Shown here: one piece after another, positions 10,617 through 23,900 of the stretch
Layout: the number at the start of each line of letters is the position of its first letter
Numbering within the stretch: the stretch's first letter is position 1
Assembly: GCA_963573305.1 (NCBI GenBank)
Contig: OY754333.1
Span: 15,522,599 to 15,586,598, forward strand
Length of the DNA stretch: 64,000 nucleotides
From: Pyrrhosoma nymphula
Lineage: Eukaryota > Arthropoda > Insecta > Odonata > Coenagrionidae
Direction of reading: 5' to 3'
The notes under the pieces: generated by a model
Seen by the model: only the letters and a program-made list of their open reading frames with translations
Databases searched by the model: none
What the model was told of the DNA's origin: nothing
Made by a program: the position numbers and the translations under genes

Positions 10617-13600
10617 TGATATACCTTTATTCCTTTTGTAATCTGTCGGTGAAATATTTTTGATTCGCTATCATTAGATACCCAAGTAGGGCTAGAAATA
10701 CGAAGGAAAAAATCTCCACAACCTCAGGAATCCAAGCCGAAACCATATTGATGGAAACTAATAATCAAGATATTAGTACATCAACTTTAACCCTGCTTTT
10801 TTCCTCAAATTAATGCATTTCTCAACACGTATCTGATACTCAGCAGTTTAGTCGTATTTAATAAAGCAAGGTTGAGAATTAAATGGGCTGATTGTTTTGT
10901 TTTTCTTCCATCCACAACTTACCATCACCTTGGATGTAGTCTGGGTCCGCCCGCAAGGGTTGGGCAAGGGGATGCTCCAGGAGATCTTGAGATGGAAGAT
11001 AGCGCAGCGTAGTGCGTTAGCGTGAGACTGGGTGGGTGGGGGTGGGGTGAGTGGATTTCGGGGGGTTGGGAGTGAAGGGAGAAGGGATTTTGAACGGAAC
11101 ACCGTTAAGGGTGGCGAGGGGAGAAAGGAATTCGATTTCCCGAAGGTGAAGAAGGAGAAGATAACAATGGGGGAAAGGACTGAATCGGAATCGGGAGACG
11201 GGGGACAAAGCGAACTGATAAATGATTGAATTGAACGTGACAGTGGAAGTGTTGCCACGGACAAGCAGTTAAGTGGAAACATGAAGCGGGAGAAAATCTT
11301 TCTTAATTAAGGAGCTCTACGTTGTTAGGACGAGATACTTGGATGGCACACAAGCGGGACGCAACACAAAAGTTGATAGAATTCTTTCCACCTGAAATTG
11401 CTTTTATTTTTCCTTGAAGTATAGCCACCGTCAGTGCTACAGGTGGTATAATAGAAAATCAAAAGAGTAAAATCTCTTATACTCCACACCAATAATAACC
11501 TCGATCATTTTCAACGCTTTGTCCGCGTCATCATCCAGTGGTTTATTGCTAAGAATGTTCTGTCAATGTCTTTTAAGCACTTGATTTCGTTCAGAGTTGG
11601 CAATAAAGGTTGTTACTGAAGGAAAATGGGTACATTATTACTCCATGATGAGGATAAGGGCTTAAGAGGGTAAACGGAAACAAGATCATTGTTTTTTAAA
11701 TAAGACGAGTGGCAGGATAGGAAAATGGATAGCTAAAGAGGGGTAAGGAATTCAAAAAAGTTTGGCTGTTAAACAAATTTGATCCACGCAATTTGGAAAA
11801 TTCCCAACTTTTCTCTTCATAATAAACACGTTCTCTGATTTATGTTTGCATATCTTTCATATTACAATATGCGTAAAAAGACATATATTGAAGATTTGCA
11901 CCATAATAATGGCTAAATGGTGGCATTGAAAAAAGCCATTACCAAGAGATGAGGTAAGATTTCTACATACCAAAAAGGCTATTGTCAACTTGTTCGCTCA
12001 AAAACAGCACATTCCTTTATTAGTCCACTCTTTGGTATTGTACGTTTTATTGTGATTGCAAAGCTCGAAAAAATGGAAAAGCGCTTGTAATAATAACTGT
12101 CATTCACGTAGTCAAGTCAGAGAGCTAAGATAATTATTAGCATTAATCGTATTATCAAAAAGTACGCAAGCCTAGAAATTACTTGTAGTATATATTTTAG
12201 GGAATTACTTCTTCCTCAACTACTTGTTACATTTCAAAGGTAGTTTCAAATGGTCATTATCAATGGCTGCTTTGTATTGCTGCAATGTATTATCTGTATT
12301 GCCATTATTATTTACCATTTCATTCGTTGCGGGTACATATATACAAATATTTTCAATTCTCTGGTTATTTACGACAGTTAAAATAAATAAAATAAATTCA
12401 AGCGTTTTTAAATAAATAGTCGAACCATTTTTTAACTAAAAATATCATATATTTAATTGTAGTGGTATAAGAGAGGATTTCAGTCCATTGGAAGTAGTTT
12501 ATGGCAACAATTTTTCCAAATCCGGATTATCATTTTCAATTAATATCATCATTATTTTATTCAACTTGAACTCTTTTTAAATATACTTTGACCTCTAACC
12601 ATTACGCCATTTATCACGCCAATCATCCTGGGAATTCATAAATTTGCGCCACGAAATACTGTTGACCATGTTTACCGGATTTTTTAACACATTTTACGTG
12701 AATAGATTTGTGACCAATTGCTTTTTAACCAAATTTTGAATTAATTATGGAGTCCAAAACAGCAATTTCTAAAGCCTGGTGGACTGAATAGCTAAGTGAA
12801 GTTCGCCCTTGGTGTTTCTTTAACCCTGAAAGTTTCTCTTCTCTCTCGATCGATCCCTGATCAATATTCGAGAGCTAACTCAAAGTGCGAGAGAGTAAAA
12901 AAAAATCATTATTCGAGCACTTCCGTGCTATAAGTATTCTTGATTCGTCGTCCTAAAATTGGTAAGAGGAAGCCCGAAGCCGTATAAAATAAGGTAACTT
13001 TCAAGAGCTATGAAACATTTTACGGGTGCTTTTCTTTTATGTACTCAGTACTTAGCGATTGGAGATAATTTCTAAAAATCTTCGCAATATCCCGGTGCTT
13101 TTCAGTCACAAACATTTTAATTAATGGCATAACTTTAATCACCAGAAGTTCTCCTACGGCATTATGCGGCAAAGCGGAAATAATGCCTAAACTCTTTTCT
13201 TTGAATTAATCCTTAGTACTAAGCGTATTATTATGTATTACAGTATTTTCAATACATTAAGTAAATGTCGGTTTTTTTAAAACAAACCTAATCGAAGCAT
13301 CATTTATTTAAAAGAGCCCTTTGTCAGGACATTTTTCTAACACCGCTAGATGCATTCGCTTCAGCTGTAGGAATTTGTGTTCCTGATTTTTCCAACTAAA
13401 ATTTATTTTCTTTTTCTCAATCGTTCTCGGATTCCTATCTTAGCCTCTGCAAATGCGGTTCATTCCATTCAATCTCTGTAGAATTCTTATTGATAAATAG
13501 TTCTCAAGCTTATGCATTCATTGCTATTTTGTTCAGTATCTTTCAAATATTTTATTCTTCCCATCAGTTGGCACATGGAATGGCATAGCCGATATAAATC

Positions 13601-16600
13601 AAGGCGTTGAAAATGCAATCACTGGCGTGTTTTAATTAAAGAAAGACTAATTTTCCATTAATATTTTGTAAAAGACAAATTATATTGCTTGAGCTCCGTA
13701 GTGCATTCGATGAGCTTCGATGGAAGCTTTAACTCTTCATGGATGTTTTTAAACTGAAACAGCCTCTTGGTATAGATAGTGCTTGATAGTTAGACATTTG
13801 CTGGAAACCTAAATATACTATTAAATTTTGCTTTAGTTGAAATATCCAGATTTTATTGATAAAAAACGATCGCAAATCCACTTCGAATTTCATATTTACA
13901 AAATTACTTCGCGTTATAATAACGAGTGGATTTTTTTCTTCCAAATATTTTTGTCGAAATAAATTGCTTATTATGATTGATTTTTAGATTCGTATGTATT
14001 TAATTAAGTGTTTATCTAAGTATGCTTTACAGATATCTCAATTTCTCAGTGACACCAATTCCCCTTAATCTCATATTTTTACATCGCTCAGAGTGGGTAC
14101 GTGCATTGGATCTAAAATATGCTACCAAATGCTATCTTTTCATAATACGTTTGTGGCTTAATTTAAGGAAAATGGTACATTGATATAAAATATAATGAAA
14201 AATACTCCGTTCATGCGTGGTGAATGGAGTTATTGTGTCATCAAATTTAGACACTGCTTTCCCAGTTATCACTTTGGAAGTAGTCACAAGGCGACAAATA
14301 CGGTATACTGCGGAAATGTTTTAATACATCGATCCTATTATTTTTTCCAAAATAATTGGAGGGTCCTTCATCACTTGCTGTCACAAAATTAAAACACGGT
14401 TGGCTAGATTCAGAATGGGGAAGATTAAATGATAAATTTCACATTTGAATAATGATTTTGAGTATTGCGGTCCTTTGCCGAGTATATTCAAATTTCAAAT
14501 AAATATGAAGAGTTAGATAAGTCATTTCGGACATAAAATGGACGTTTAGAGTTTTCTCATCGCGGATACAGAAAAACAAAATATTTATCCATTCTGACAT
14601 ACCTATGTCATTCAATGCTCCTGCTCATTTGCGTGAATAGCATATAAAGTTTCCCTACAAATTTATTTCCTTGCCTCTTTCATTGTCCAGTTATTATCAC
14701 TCGTATGGTTTCAGTATTTTTAACTTAGTACTGTAAGATAAACTAGCGGGCCTTTGGAGAAATTCAATCGGCACTTATTAGTTATCGATATTTGAACGAA
14801 GCGTGAAAAAATCTTTTCTTTCACCATTGTAACCTATCGACTTCCCACCTTTAGTTGTTGAAAAGGTGAGCAATTAGTAATTCTACACTCAGGCTACTTT
14901 AAATCCTCTAACGTTCTTCCATTCTTTTCTTGTAAATGTCAAGTTCCATGATAAAGTTATTTCAAACGGTACTGCTAGGATTCAGACGGAAATATCACAG
15001 TGATTCTATCAGTAGATCATATTCTCGGTGGCCAAGCAAGCTATCCAGTAGCTTAAAACTTTACACATATTTGAGTTTTTGTCAATCATTGCTTTTCATG
15101 GCACATTTTACATTATAGCCACACTTTTTTCTTGCAGCAGGTGCATGTTTATTTCTCTTATTGCTTGGTCATCGATAATTAACTATTACGTCCCTTCAAC
15201 AACCTTCACTATACATGAATCAGTCACTCATAGAATGCCATAAGTTATACATGTATTATATGGTAGGGTGAGTGAAGAATAGTGTTATATCTAATGATTA
15301 CTCAGCATACCATTTTTAGCAGTAGTACCTCATGGGAGTTTTAGACTCGCTTTTTATTAACTCCTCCGTCTGCCATCCCTTCAGACTACAGCTCTGCTTT
15401 GTAGCAGTAATTGAAGGTTTCTATTCAAATAAGCGCATTTTGAAGAGTCCATGTCAGCAAGGGATAGACAATCGAGATAATTTGGAATTGTCTTCCTTAT
15501 TAGTTTCCTTAGAATTACAAAACTATTTTTCAGCCATCTTACCTAGGAGAAGACTGGAAAGAGTCAAAATTTCCAAAATTTTGAAAAATAGATAATTTAT
15601 GGATAAAAACCTTAAAAATATAATTCTCTAGGCTGGGAATTATAGCCAGGATTACCCAATGATTGACTATTTTTGACAATTTTTTACTATCTTGCGGCTA
15701 GTATGCGATATCCTCAAATATTGACAAATAGCAAACACGTTAGCGTTCTAAAGTCGGTTTCCACCTCGGGGACGGTGGTGGTATGCGTACGCTTTGAGTT
15801 CTTCGTCACATTGTATGTCCATCAGTCTTGAACAAATAGGGCCGTAGCTATTGCTCTAGGGTTCGAATCTCGAACATAGCGAATGATTTTTCCCCTACGG
15901 GATTATCGCACGTGGAATGCTTATTTGGTAGTTGCTTACGATTGTAGCGTATTCGTACATGCATAGCTCCTGAAATGGTTGTTTGAGCAAAATGCAAGTT
16001 TCAGTGTCGCTCAACGCTTACCCAGGCAGCTGTAACAGGAGATGGAATCTGATAAAAAAAAGGCGCCAAAGAAGCGCTCTAAATGATGTGACCGTGTTTT
16101 TCATGTACATGGGTGTTCCCCAAAATGATTGTTCGAGTAAAATTTAAAATAAGGGTTTCCATTATCTCTCCTAGAACTGTTAAGTAGGAGAAAAGACGGG
16201 CAGGGGTAGTAATGGAGAAATTTCTCTGAAAGAAGAAAGAGAAGCGTCCCTGGATATTTGAAGAGGCTTTTGAAAATGGCAGTGCACATGCTTTGAGACC
16301 TTTTGTAAATGACTGTGCATATTTCGCGGACGCCTAATCTCCTCGTCCCCCTTTATCTTCAACGTCTTCGCCTCTTCAACCCACCGAAAGAATTTCTCTC
16401 CTCAACCAGATTCCTTACCCAGCCCTTTTCTTTATTTTTTCTTGGCCCCTTCGCCTCGCCTTTTATAATAATCCCTTCGCTTTCTCATCGTTCGCCCTCC
16501 ATTACGCCCCCATCCAGTCTCCTTCGTTCTCCTGTTCTCACACCCGAACCCCTTATTTCGCCCCAAAAGTCCTCTCCCCACCGGAGCCCTGTTTCTGTTT

Positions 16601-17788
16601 TCTTTATCCTCCTCGCCCAGCTAAATCCACAGCCCTCCACGGCCGCACCACTTCCCCTTCAACCCTCACTCCCCCAACATCCTCACGCCCCAGCAAACCA
16701 CTTTGGACAGATTGCGAAGAAAAATATCGCGGGCAGAAAAATGAAAACGCTTTTTTAAAAAGGAATGATGGGGTGAAGCCCTTTAGGGAGAGGTGGAATG
16801 GGTGGTGGTGAGGTTGATTCGGATGGAAAAACGGGAACGGATAGGAGGCGTGTGGAGAGTAAAGGTTTGCCTGCGTACATGCAGAATGGGAGTTCTTCCA
16901 CTCTTTTCTTTGCCTTATTCTTTTTTTCTACCAATGCGTGAAGGGGTTGTTTGCATTTTCTCTCCGATTAATCGCAAATAGATGGATGACGAGGAGTAGA
17001 TCTCTCGCAAAATCTGCCGGTACATGGTTGATCAGAACGCTACGCCATGGAGTGAAGTCTGTTGAGAAGGGGAATATAGAGACCTAAGCTGTAATGGGAA
17101 AATGTGCTTGTGGCTGATCTTATGGGGAAATATATATTCGGAAGTATAGGAAAGATAGAACTGGAAGTATCGAAGCAGAAATGTTTCTCTTTTAAATATT
17201 TTTAAAGAAGTATCTATTTAAAATCAAGTGTAATATGCATGTATAAACAAAAAATATAATAATGCAATAAGATATCCCAAAAGCAAGTTGATTGGTTCGT
17301 ATTACTTACATTTAAGTTGTGCGAGCATGGCATTCACTAGCTAATCCTATATTTAAAAATATTCCGATGAATAATACCTGGTAGATATGGATAAAGTCCG
17401 CGAGTAAACTTTTAATCCAACGAAAACGCTATTGATGCTCATTAAACAGAAACCAGTTCTTTTTCATGTATAGTTACTTCAGATCACTTGTATTCTTTAG
17501 TCATTATAATCTTACATAGCAGAGCATCAACTCATTTCGACTCAGTTTAGTTCTAAAAAGTGAAATATCATTTAATTTATTGTATATTGCTTAACTTTTA
17601 GAAAACTCATGGCCATAACGAAAAAGCTATACATAATTTGACTGAGACATTCAGCGTATGTCCGGTGTAGTCACCTAGGTGATTTTATCAAGTTCCGGTC
17701 ATCGTTTCGTCACGTACGCCTGGTGATCTCACGTAAGTGACTAAACTGGTCGTGCATTAAATTTATCGGTGAAAACATAAATAGTTTT
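10617..17788. other. Non-coding stretch, about 7 kb
   Basis: Contains a purine-rich block at about 10990-11210, its counterpart pyrimidine-rich block at 16320-16680, and AT-rich DNA between. The Pro/Ser-rich or Gly/Glu-rich frames across these blocks reflect base composition. A 12-bp palindrome TCACCTAGGTGA lies at 17671-17682. No gene recognised. Confidence 0.6.
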
Positions 17789-17951
17789 GCTGATGAGGCT
17801 TTTGGGTTATGCTGCAATTGGAGCATTTTTAGTTCAGCGTTTTTCTCACATTTCTGCGAGCTTCTTCAGGAGCGAAGTGAAAGGCGGTCGCTGAAACGCG
17901 AGTTGAGCTTGATATGCTCCAGTCGTAGTGTAACTCAAAAGCCTCATCAGC
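17789..17951. repeat. Fold-back repeat with 37-bp arms
   Basis: Arms 17789-17825 and 17915-17951 are inverted copies matching at about 31 of 37 positions. Both start with GCTGATGAGGCTTTTG when read inward. The 89-bp spacer contains, on the minus strand (17832-17870), CTGAAGA followed by a CTCGCA/TGTGAG hairpin and an A-rich GAAAAAC, similar to the hairpin motif of the PLE 3' ends. Confidence 0.7.
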
Positions 17952-20900
17952 ATCTGTCAACAGCTGCGAAAGCCTACACTCCCAATGAATATTTTTTTTA
18001 TTCGCTCGAATGTTATGCATGTGTATTCGTAAGCGATGGAATTATCTTAAGGTGGCCAATAGGAAGGTGTCCAGGAGAGAGTTTTATACATATTGGTGGA
18101 AAGGGAAAGGACATTATGGAATGGAAAGAGACTTGAGAATTTCGGACGACTACGGAGAAGTTGGAAACTCTAACTCGAGTTTTTTTGGTGGGAGGGACGC
18201 GGCTTGTGGGGGTGGGGAGAAGAGGTAAGCTAATCCCTGCCTCAGCCTCGATGGAAAGTGGAATAATCCCCTGGAATGGGGGTGAAGCATTTTATAAGAG
18301 TGGGGTGCTGATGGAGTTTGGGAAATAGAAGTGAACGAGGCCTCATCGGAGGATATTTCATTAGTGGTGCGAATAGCGCCGGCCGTTCGATGCAGCGAAC
18401 AAAGTTCCCCGTGAGCAATTTTACAGACTTTTTTCTCTCCAAGAAAATATATCAGGAAATATTGGCACTTGTAAAGGAATCTTTAACGAAGAGAATATAA
18501 TTTTATCGAGTGAACAGCGCTGGATCTTAAGAAGGAAACTATTCAGTTTCCTTTTTTGTATGCTTAAAAAAGCTTGCTCCTCGTTTGCACCTCAGCTCAG
18601 GTGAAAAGTAAACGCCGGAGGTAAAATTACTCAACTCAAACTCTTTTCTTTTGTCAGTTATTCGAGTCGTCTGATTTTGTAGATCTGAGAAGCTTAGGAT
18701 ATTTCTTTAACAGTTCAAATCTGTAATTAGGGCTTTTGTGATTTCACGGAGTGTACATCCGTTTGTGTTCAGGTTCCTGCCTTTTTGGCGGGAGTTATTT
18801 GATAATATGCTGTTTTTGCAATACTTCCATTAATTTAGATACTTTCTATGCATAAACTTGTGTGAAACGTTGCTCTCGCCTGTTTACAATTACCGTTTTT
18901 TCGGACCAATATTCCGAGTGTCTTGTAAATTAAATTCCATTGCGTTAACATGCGAAAAATAAATTGGTTGGGATAATTGTAGTTTTATTAGCATTTCCAT
19001 CAATTATTTAAGTTTTGCGTCTCATCCAGCCATGAGGAGGAAAACTTTCCCAAATTAATATCGATCGTTTTGGTAATTTCAAGAAAATTGTTTTCCGTTT
19101 TAAGATCTCGTGAAGATTAACATTTTGGAAATAAATGCCATCCACTAATATCTTAATACTTAATTCTGGTGGAAATAGCAATTATTCCATCATTCTCTTC
19201 GCTCATAAATATATTGTAAAGGTTGACCTGAATGCTAAGCGATCGAAACCATGATCGGCCCAGGACATTTAGGTGTGGATTAACTCTAACATTTTGTGTT
19301 ACTACAAATATATCATCTGATACGTATGAATTTGATGAATCATGTACAATAGGCAATCTTCTGAAGGCTTCCTACTCGATTTTAGTACAAACAGGACCGA
19401 ACTATAGTGGCAGAGAAACATACACCCAGTTGCGCTGAAAGTCCCTGAGAACNNNNNNNNNNNNNNNNNNNNNNNNNNNNNNNNNNNNNNNNNNNNNNNN
19501 NNNNNNNNNNNNNNNNNNNNNNNNNNNNNNNNNNNNNNNNNNNNNNNNNNNNNNNNNNNNNNNNNNNNNNNNNNNNNNNNNNNNNNNNNNNNNNNNNNNN
19601 NNNNNNNNNNNNNNNNNNNNNNNNNNNNNNNNNNNNNNNNNNNNNNNNNNNNCAGGGTTACCAAGTTCGTAAACCTTCCATAGCAACTTGAAAATTCTCA
19701 ATCTGTCATTCAACTCAACTTTCTACCGCTTAATAGCTCTTTTTCCCATTCTGTAAGTAGGATTTTCCGATACGTTGCGAGCAATATCAGGGTTTTTTAT
19801 CTAACTTTGTTTGGATCGTTAACATTGTTGTTAAAATGCTTTTCTGATATTTTACCAATTTCTCAAGTTGAATACAGTTATTTTTTCAGCGTTGTCTACT
19901 ATGATCTTTCCTCTTTCCTACTTTCCGCAGCCAATCAATTTCACACGGGCTTTACTCCCATAAGTCTTGCTAAGTTCAAACGACTATCACCATGTTTTAC
20001 TGCTACTGTACTTGATGTGCGACATCAATGCCAATTAATGACACTGGCCTTCACGAGGGTATGAAAAATTTTCTAAAAGTTTTTTCGACTCCGAGGATCC
20101 CAGGATGATTTTTCAACATACTACCCGTAGACTTACAGGGGCCTGAGGACTCTCCATACTGAACTGAAAATGTAATTTTCTCCAGATAGTTGATTATTTT
20201 CTTGTAGTCTTTACCTTAGCACACTGCAAGGCCTCCTACGATTAGCGTTGCGTTTGGAAAGGGGGAACACTTATTAGATTCACTCTTTACCGCCCATCTC
20301 TCCGTCTCTCTCGCCACCAGGTCTAAACACTCGTGTGGTCATTTCTCCTTTCTTGCCCTCTCGTCACGTGATGTTGCCACTTTCGTCTGTTTTCCTCTGA
20401 GGCGGCCTCTCCTGTATCCCTCGATCATTGCTTCCCGAGCACTTTCATTTCTCAACCCGCCTCTCCTTGTCTCCCTTTATTGATCTTCTCTCGATAAGGT
20501 GGCAGCCGTAGGAGAACCCTTCAACTCCAATGGTCAGGGAAGGAGGGTTTTCGTTCCCCATGACCTCAGGGGTTGCTCCCTTAGGGGCCCTCTCTGTCTC
20601 CTGCCTCATCCCAATGTCCATACCCTCTGAACGTAATAGCAAATCGCAAGTACCTACTCGTAAGGGTTCTGGAGAGGAAAGCTAACAACCATCATCATAT
20701 ATTAGGAACGTGTATGGTAGGTAATTGAGCTCGAAACATGCACGCGTTTTATTGTAGTGAAACATGACTCAGGGCTAGTTAATGTAATTAAGTGTAAATA
20801 TATGATTTGTAGTAAATTTTACTCTTAGATGAAAGATGGCAAGCCATTCCATTCTTATCACGTTTAATGATATTAATTTTTTGTTTGCCTTATTTCAAAA

Positions 20901-23900
20901 TCGATAATTATGCATCGGATATAAATATATCGGATTATAATCCACCTTCCTTGCTATCATGGAATGATAGTTATAGTTATGACGATACTTGTCAATTTTA
21001 TAGACTTATGTGAACCATATGATCAACTTACTCTCTTTTTTAAACTACATAAGTTAAAAAAAGGTTTTTCCAAATTTAACTGCATATCAAATGGCAACTT
21101 TTGATTTTTGTGGGGACATCCAAACTGTGACCACAAATTTTTTGCAGAGTTTTAATTAAAAAGATTTTAGGTATAGAATAAATAGATGTCAAATTATTTA
21201 GATGAACTGATTCTTTATTAATATATCAAATAGCACATCAGCGTAAAATAAAGGGATTTTTTAATTATTTTCCTTAGAACTATATTTCATTTTTATTTTT
21301 ATAAAACGTTCAGGCATGGATATTCATTAGAAAGTTAAAACTTGAGATTTACTATGAATTTATTAATTTATTGATTTTCAGATCATTTACAAACTTTTGA
21401 TGCCATGAGTTCCCTCATAAACTTTATAGAATGCTTAGTTATTTCTGGGTTAAAATAGAGAGTAGTCAAGCTGTATGAATCATGTCTATTGTATAGAAAA
21501 ACTAGTTAGGCAGTGGAATTATATCTTCAGTTCTGGTGTAAATATGTAGTAAAGTTTTTCAGTGATCGCATAGTAATTTTCATTTGCCTTTATAAGAACA
21601 ATAGGGGATAAATTTTAAAACAAACCTCGTCCTTATCTGATAAAGACCCCTTTTCAACGGATCCTTTCCCTATGGTTACTCGAAGTGCTGTAAACTTTTC
21701 GGGTCGTTTAAAGTTCTTTAGCAGAAGTCTCCCTAGAAACTCCCAGTTTTTGGCCATTTCGTTCACACTTTGGTCCAAACTTTCCCCGGGTTTTAATTCC
21801 TTTTGGGATTTTTCTATTCTTATGGAACAAAATATCAGCCCTGTTGCAGGAAGCCCTCACCCCTTACACCAGTCCCTCCCCAAACCCCAAAGAGCGGGCG
21901 GGAACCGGTTGGGTTTTTAAAGTCCACAGGAAATAATTTGAATTCCATCCGGTCCCTTCTCCCTCATTTAACTTCCTCTCTATCTCACCTCCCCGTCTCA
22001 CCTTTCACCCGTTTCAATCCCCCCAAACCTCTCAACCCACAAGGAACACCCCAAAAATCTTTCTCCAAACCCCCCTCTCTCTCTTGCCTTGCTTTCAACC
22101 ACCTTTCCGCTCTTTTAGAGAATTTCTTTCTTTGTCTCCACACTTTCCCTCGCATTTCCCATTCTTAATCTCTGCCACTCCTCACCCCTCCGGGACCTTT
22201 TCTCGCATGGCACCCATGCTCTTCCCTAACCCTGGGCACTTGATTAACACAGCCCCGGTCGCACAGTGGACTGACATTGAAAAACCTGGCCAAAAATCCA
22301 ATTTTCGACTTTTTTGTATAGAACCGGGAATGAAATATCCACATTTTAGAAGGTCCATGAGATGTAAAATTGAAGTTTATTTTTTTTCAAAAATATATAT
22401 CAAATTATAACAGCCCGCCAAAAATTAATAAATATCAATGAAATATGGAATGCGCTATTTTTACGAAATATTTCAAAGTTTGTTTCCCAGGCAATGGGAC
22501 ATCATAAGGAATTAGGCAATTTAAGAATACATGTTTATATTATTATTATTATAAATATTATAGAGCTATTTTTTTCCGTCAACCCTTTGTTTAACAACTT
22601 TTTATTTTGTTTAAAATATAACTGTTTTTGGTACTTTTTTAATTGTTGGTAGGATAAATGTACTTATCGCCGATTGCCGCTCCTGAGATATAAACACCTG
22701 GAGTTAGATATAAGTCTATATTATTAGGCGGAAAAGAAATATCTTGCACCAACTGGCACCCATTCTTTTTTTTTGCGTGGTAAAGCAAAATGATGTCGGG
22801 CGGGTCTCGCGCCCTTTGACGCACCACACACGTGGTAGGCACTTAGGAACTTAGCGTTAAATGCGTAGCAGTCTGTTTGAGAGGCTGGATTTTCCCTAAA
22901 TCTTGAGTGCATTGTATTTACCACTTATTCTTTTCGCTGCCTCCATGGGATGTACCCTCTTCGAATGCTTTTACCCTTGGGCTTAATCCCACAGCCGCGT
23001 GCAGGCGGCAATAAACCTAACGGTCCGCGCGCTCCCCATGCCCTTTGTCCGCGGTGGCTACTCCCTTATGCACCCAGAGTTGCTATTTCACTTTCACCAC
23101 GTGCATGTTACCATTCTGCAAACTGGATTTTTCCAAAATATTCCCTCTATGCGATTGGCTAGAGTGTTCCGTTCATTTGTGGCTGAGTGCTAGACATTGC
23201 CTAGCTATGGATTCAAGGAAAGTGACTTGCCAAGATGTATATAGTGTGCTCTTGAAAAAAAGAGGAGTGTCCATGGATCAGAATAAATCGTTCGTGCTAG
23301 AGTTTGTACACATGAAACTTAATTTGGAAGGAAACGGGAAATTACAAACTTTGCTTGCGACCTTCATTCAAAAAGTGTGTTTTTCCATCTGTATTTCCAA
23401 AAGTGGACTGAGTGCTCCAGATTGAACAGCAGATTTGTGAAGAAAATAGAATTTGGTTAAAACAGTTGATAGTATTTCCTGCCGCTGTATTAAAATATTT
23501 CCCATGTGCATCTGCTTCAGGTGAGTGCTAATGTTTGCGGAAAATGATAAGACATAGACAATGATAGCGAAATTTCATGGGCACGATATATATCCAAATT
23601 ATGAAGGGATAAAAGCAGGAACAAAGGTGGCTTATCCGGAAGGGATAATCATTTCAGCAGAAAAGTGTGAAGTAGAATTACTGTATCTGCTTTATCATAT
23701 GTTAGCAATTATTGCTTTAAGGATATTCCCAAAATTGAAGCTCTATGATCAGCATATAATTTGTAGATTCCCAAATAATTACAACGTATTTCTGTTCCAA
23801 TTATAGGTATTGATGAGGAAATTTTTTAAATATTTTCCACAATTTTGAAACTCTATCATCTGGGCTTCAAATAAATCATACCGCGTTCACAGACTACTGC

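Noticed and set aside
10848..11282. 144-codon Pro/Ser-rich open frame (-)
   Set aside because: It is the mirror case of the pyrimidine-rich frames, on the complement of a purine-rich block.
15835..15890. tRNA-like B box GGTTCGAATCT on the plus strand
   Set aside because: No pairing stems and no A box. At best it is a very old SINE head, not supportable.
16309..16758. 149-codon Pro/Ser-rich open frame (+)
   Set aside because: It lies in a pyrimidine-rich block where stop codons are rare by composition. No domain and no conservation evidence.
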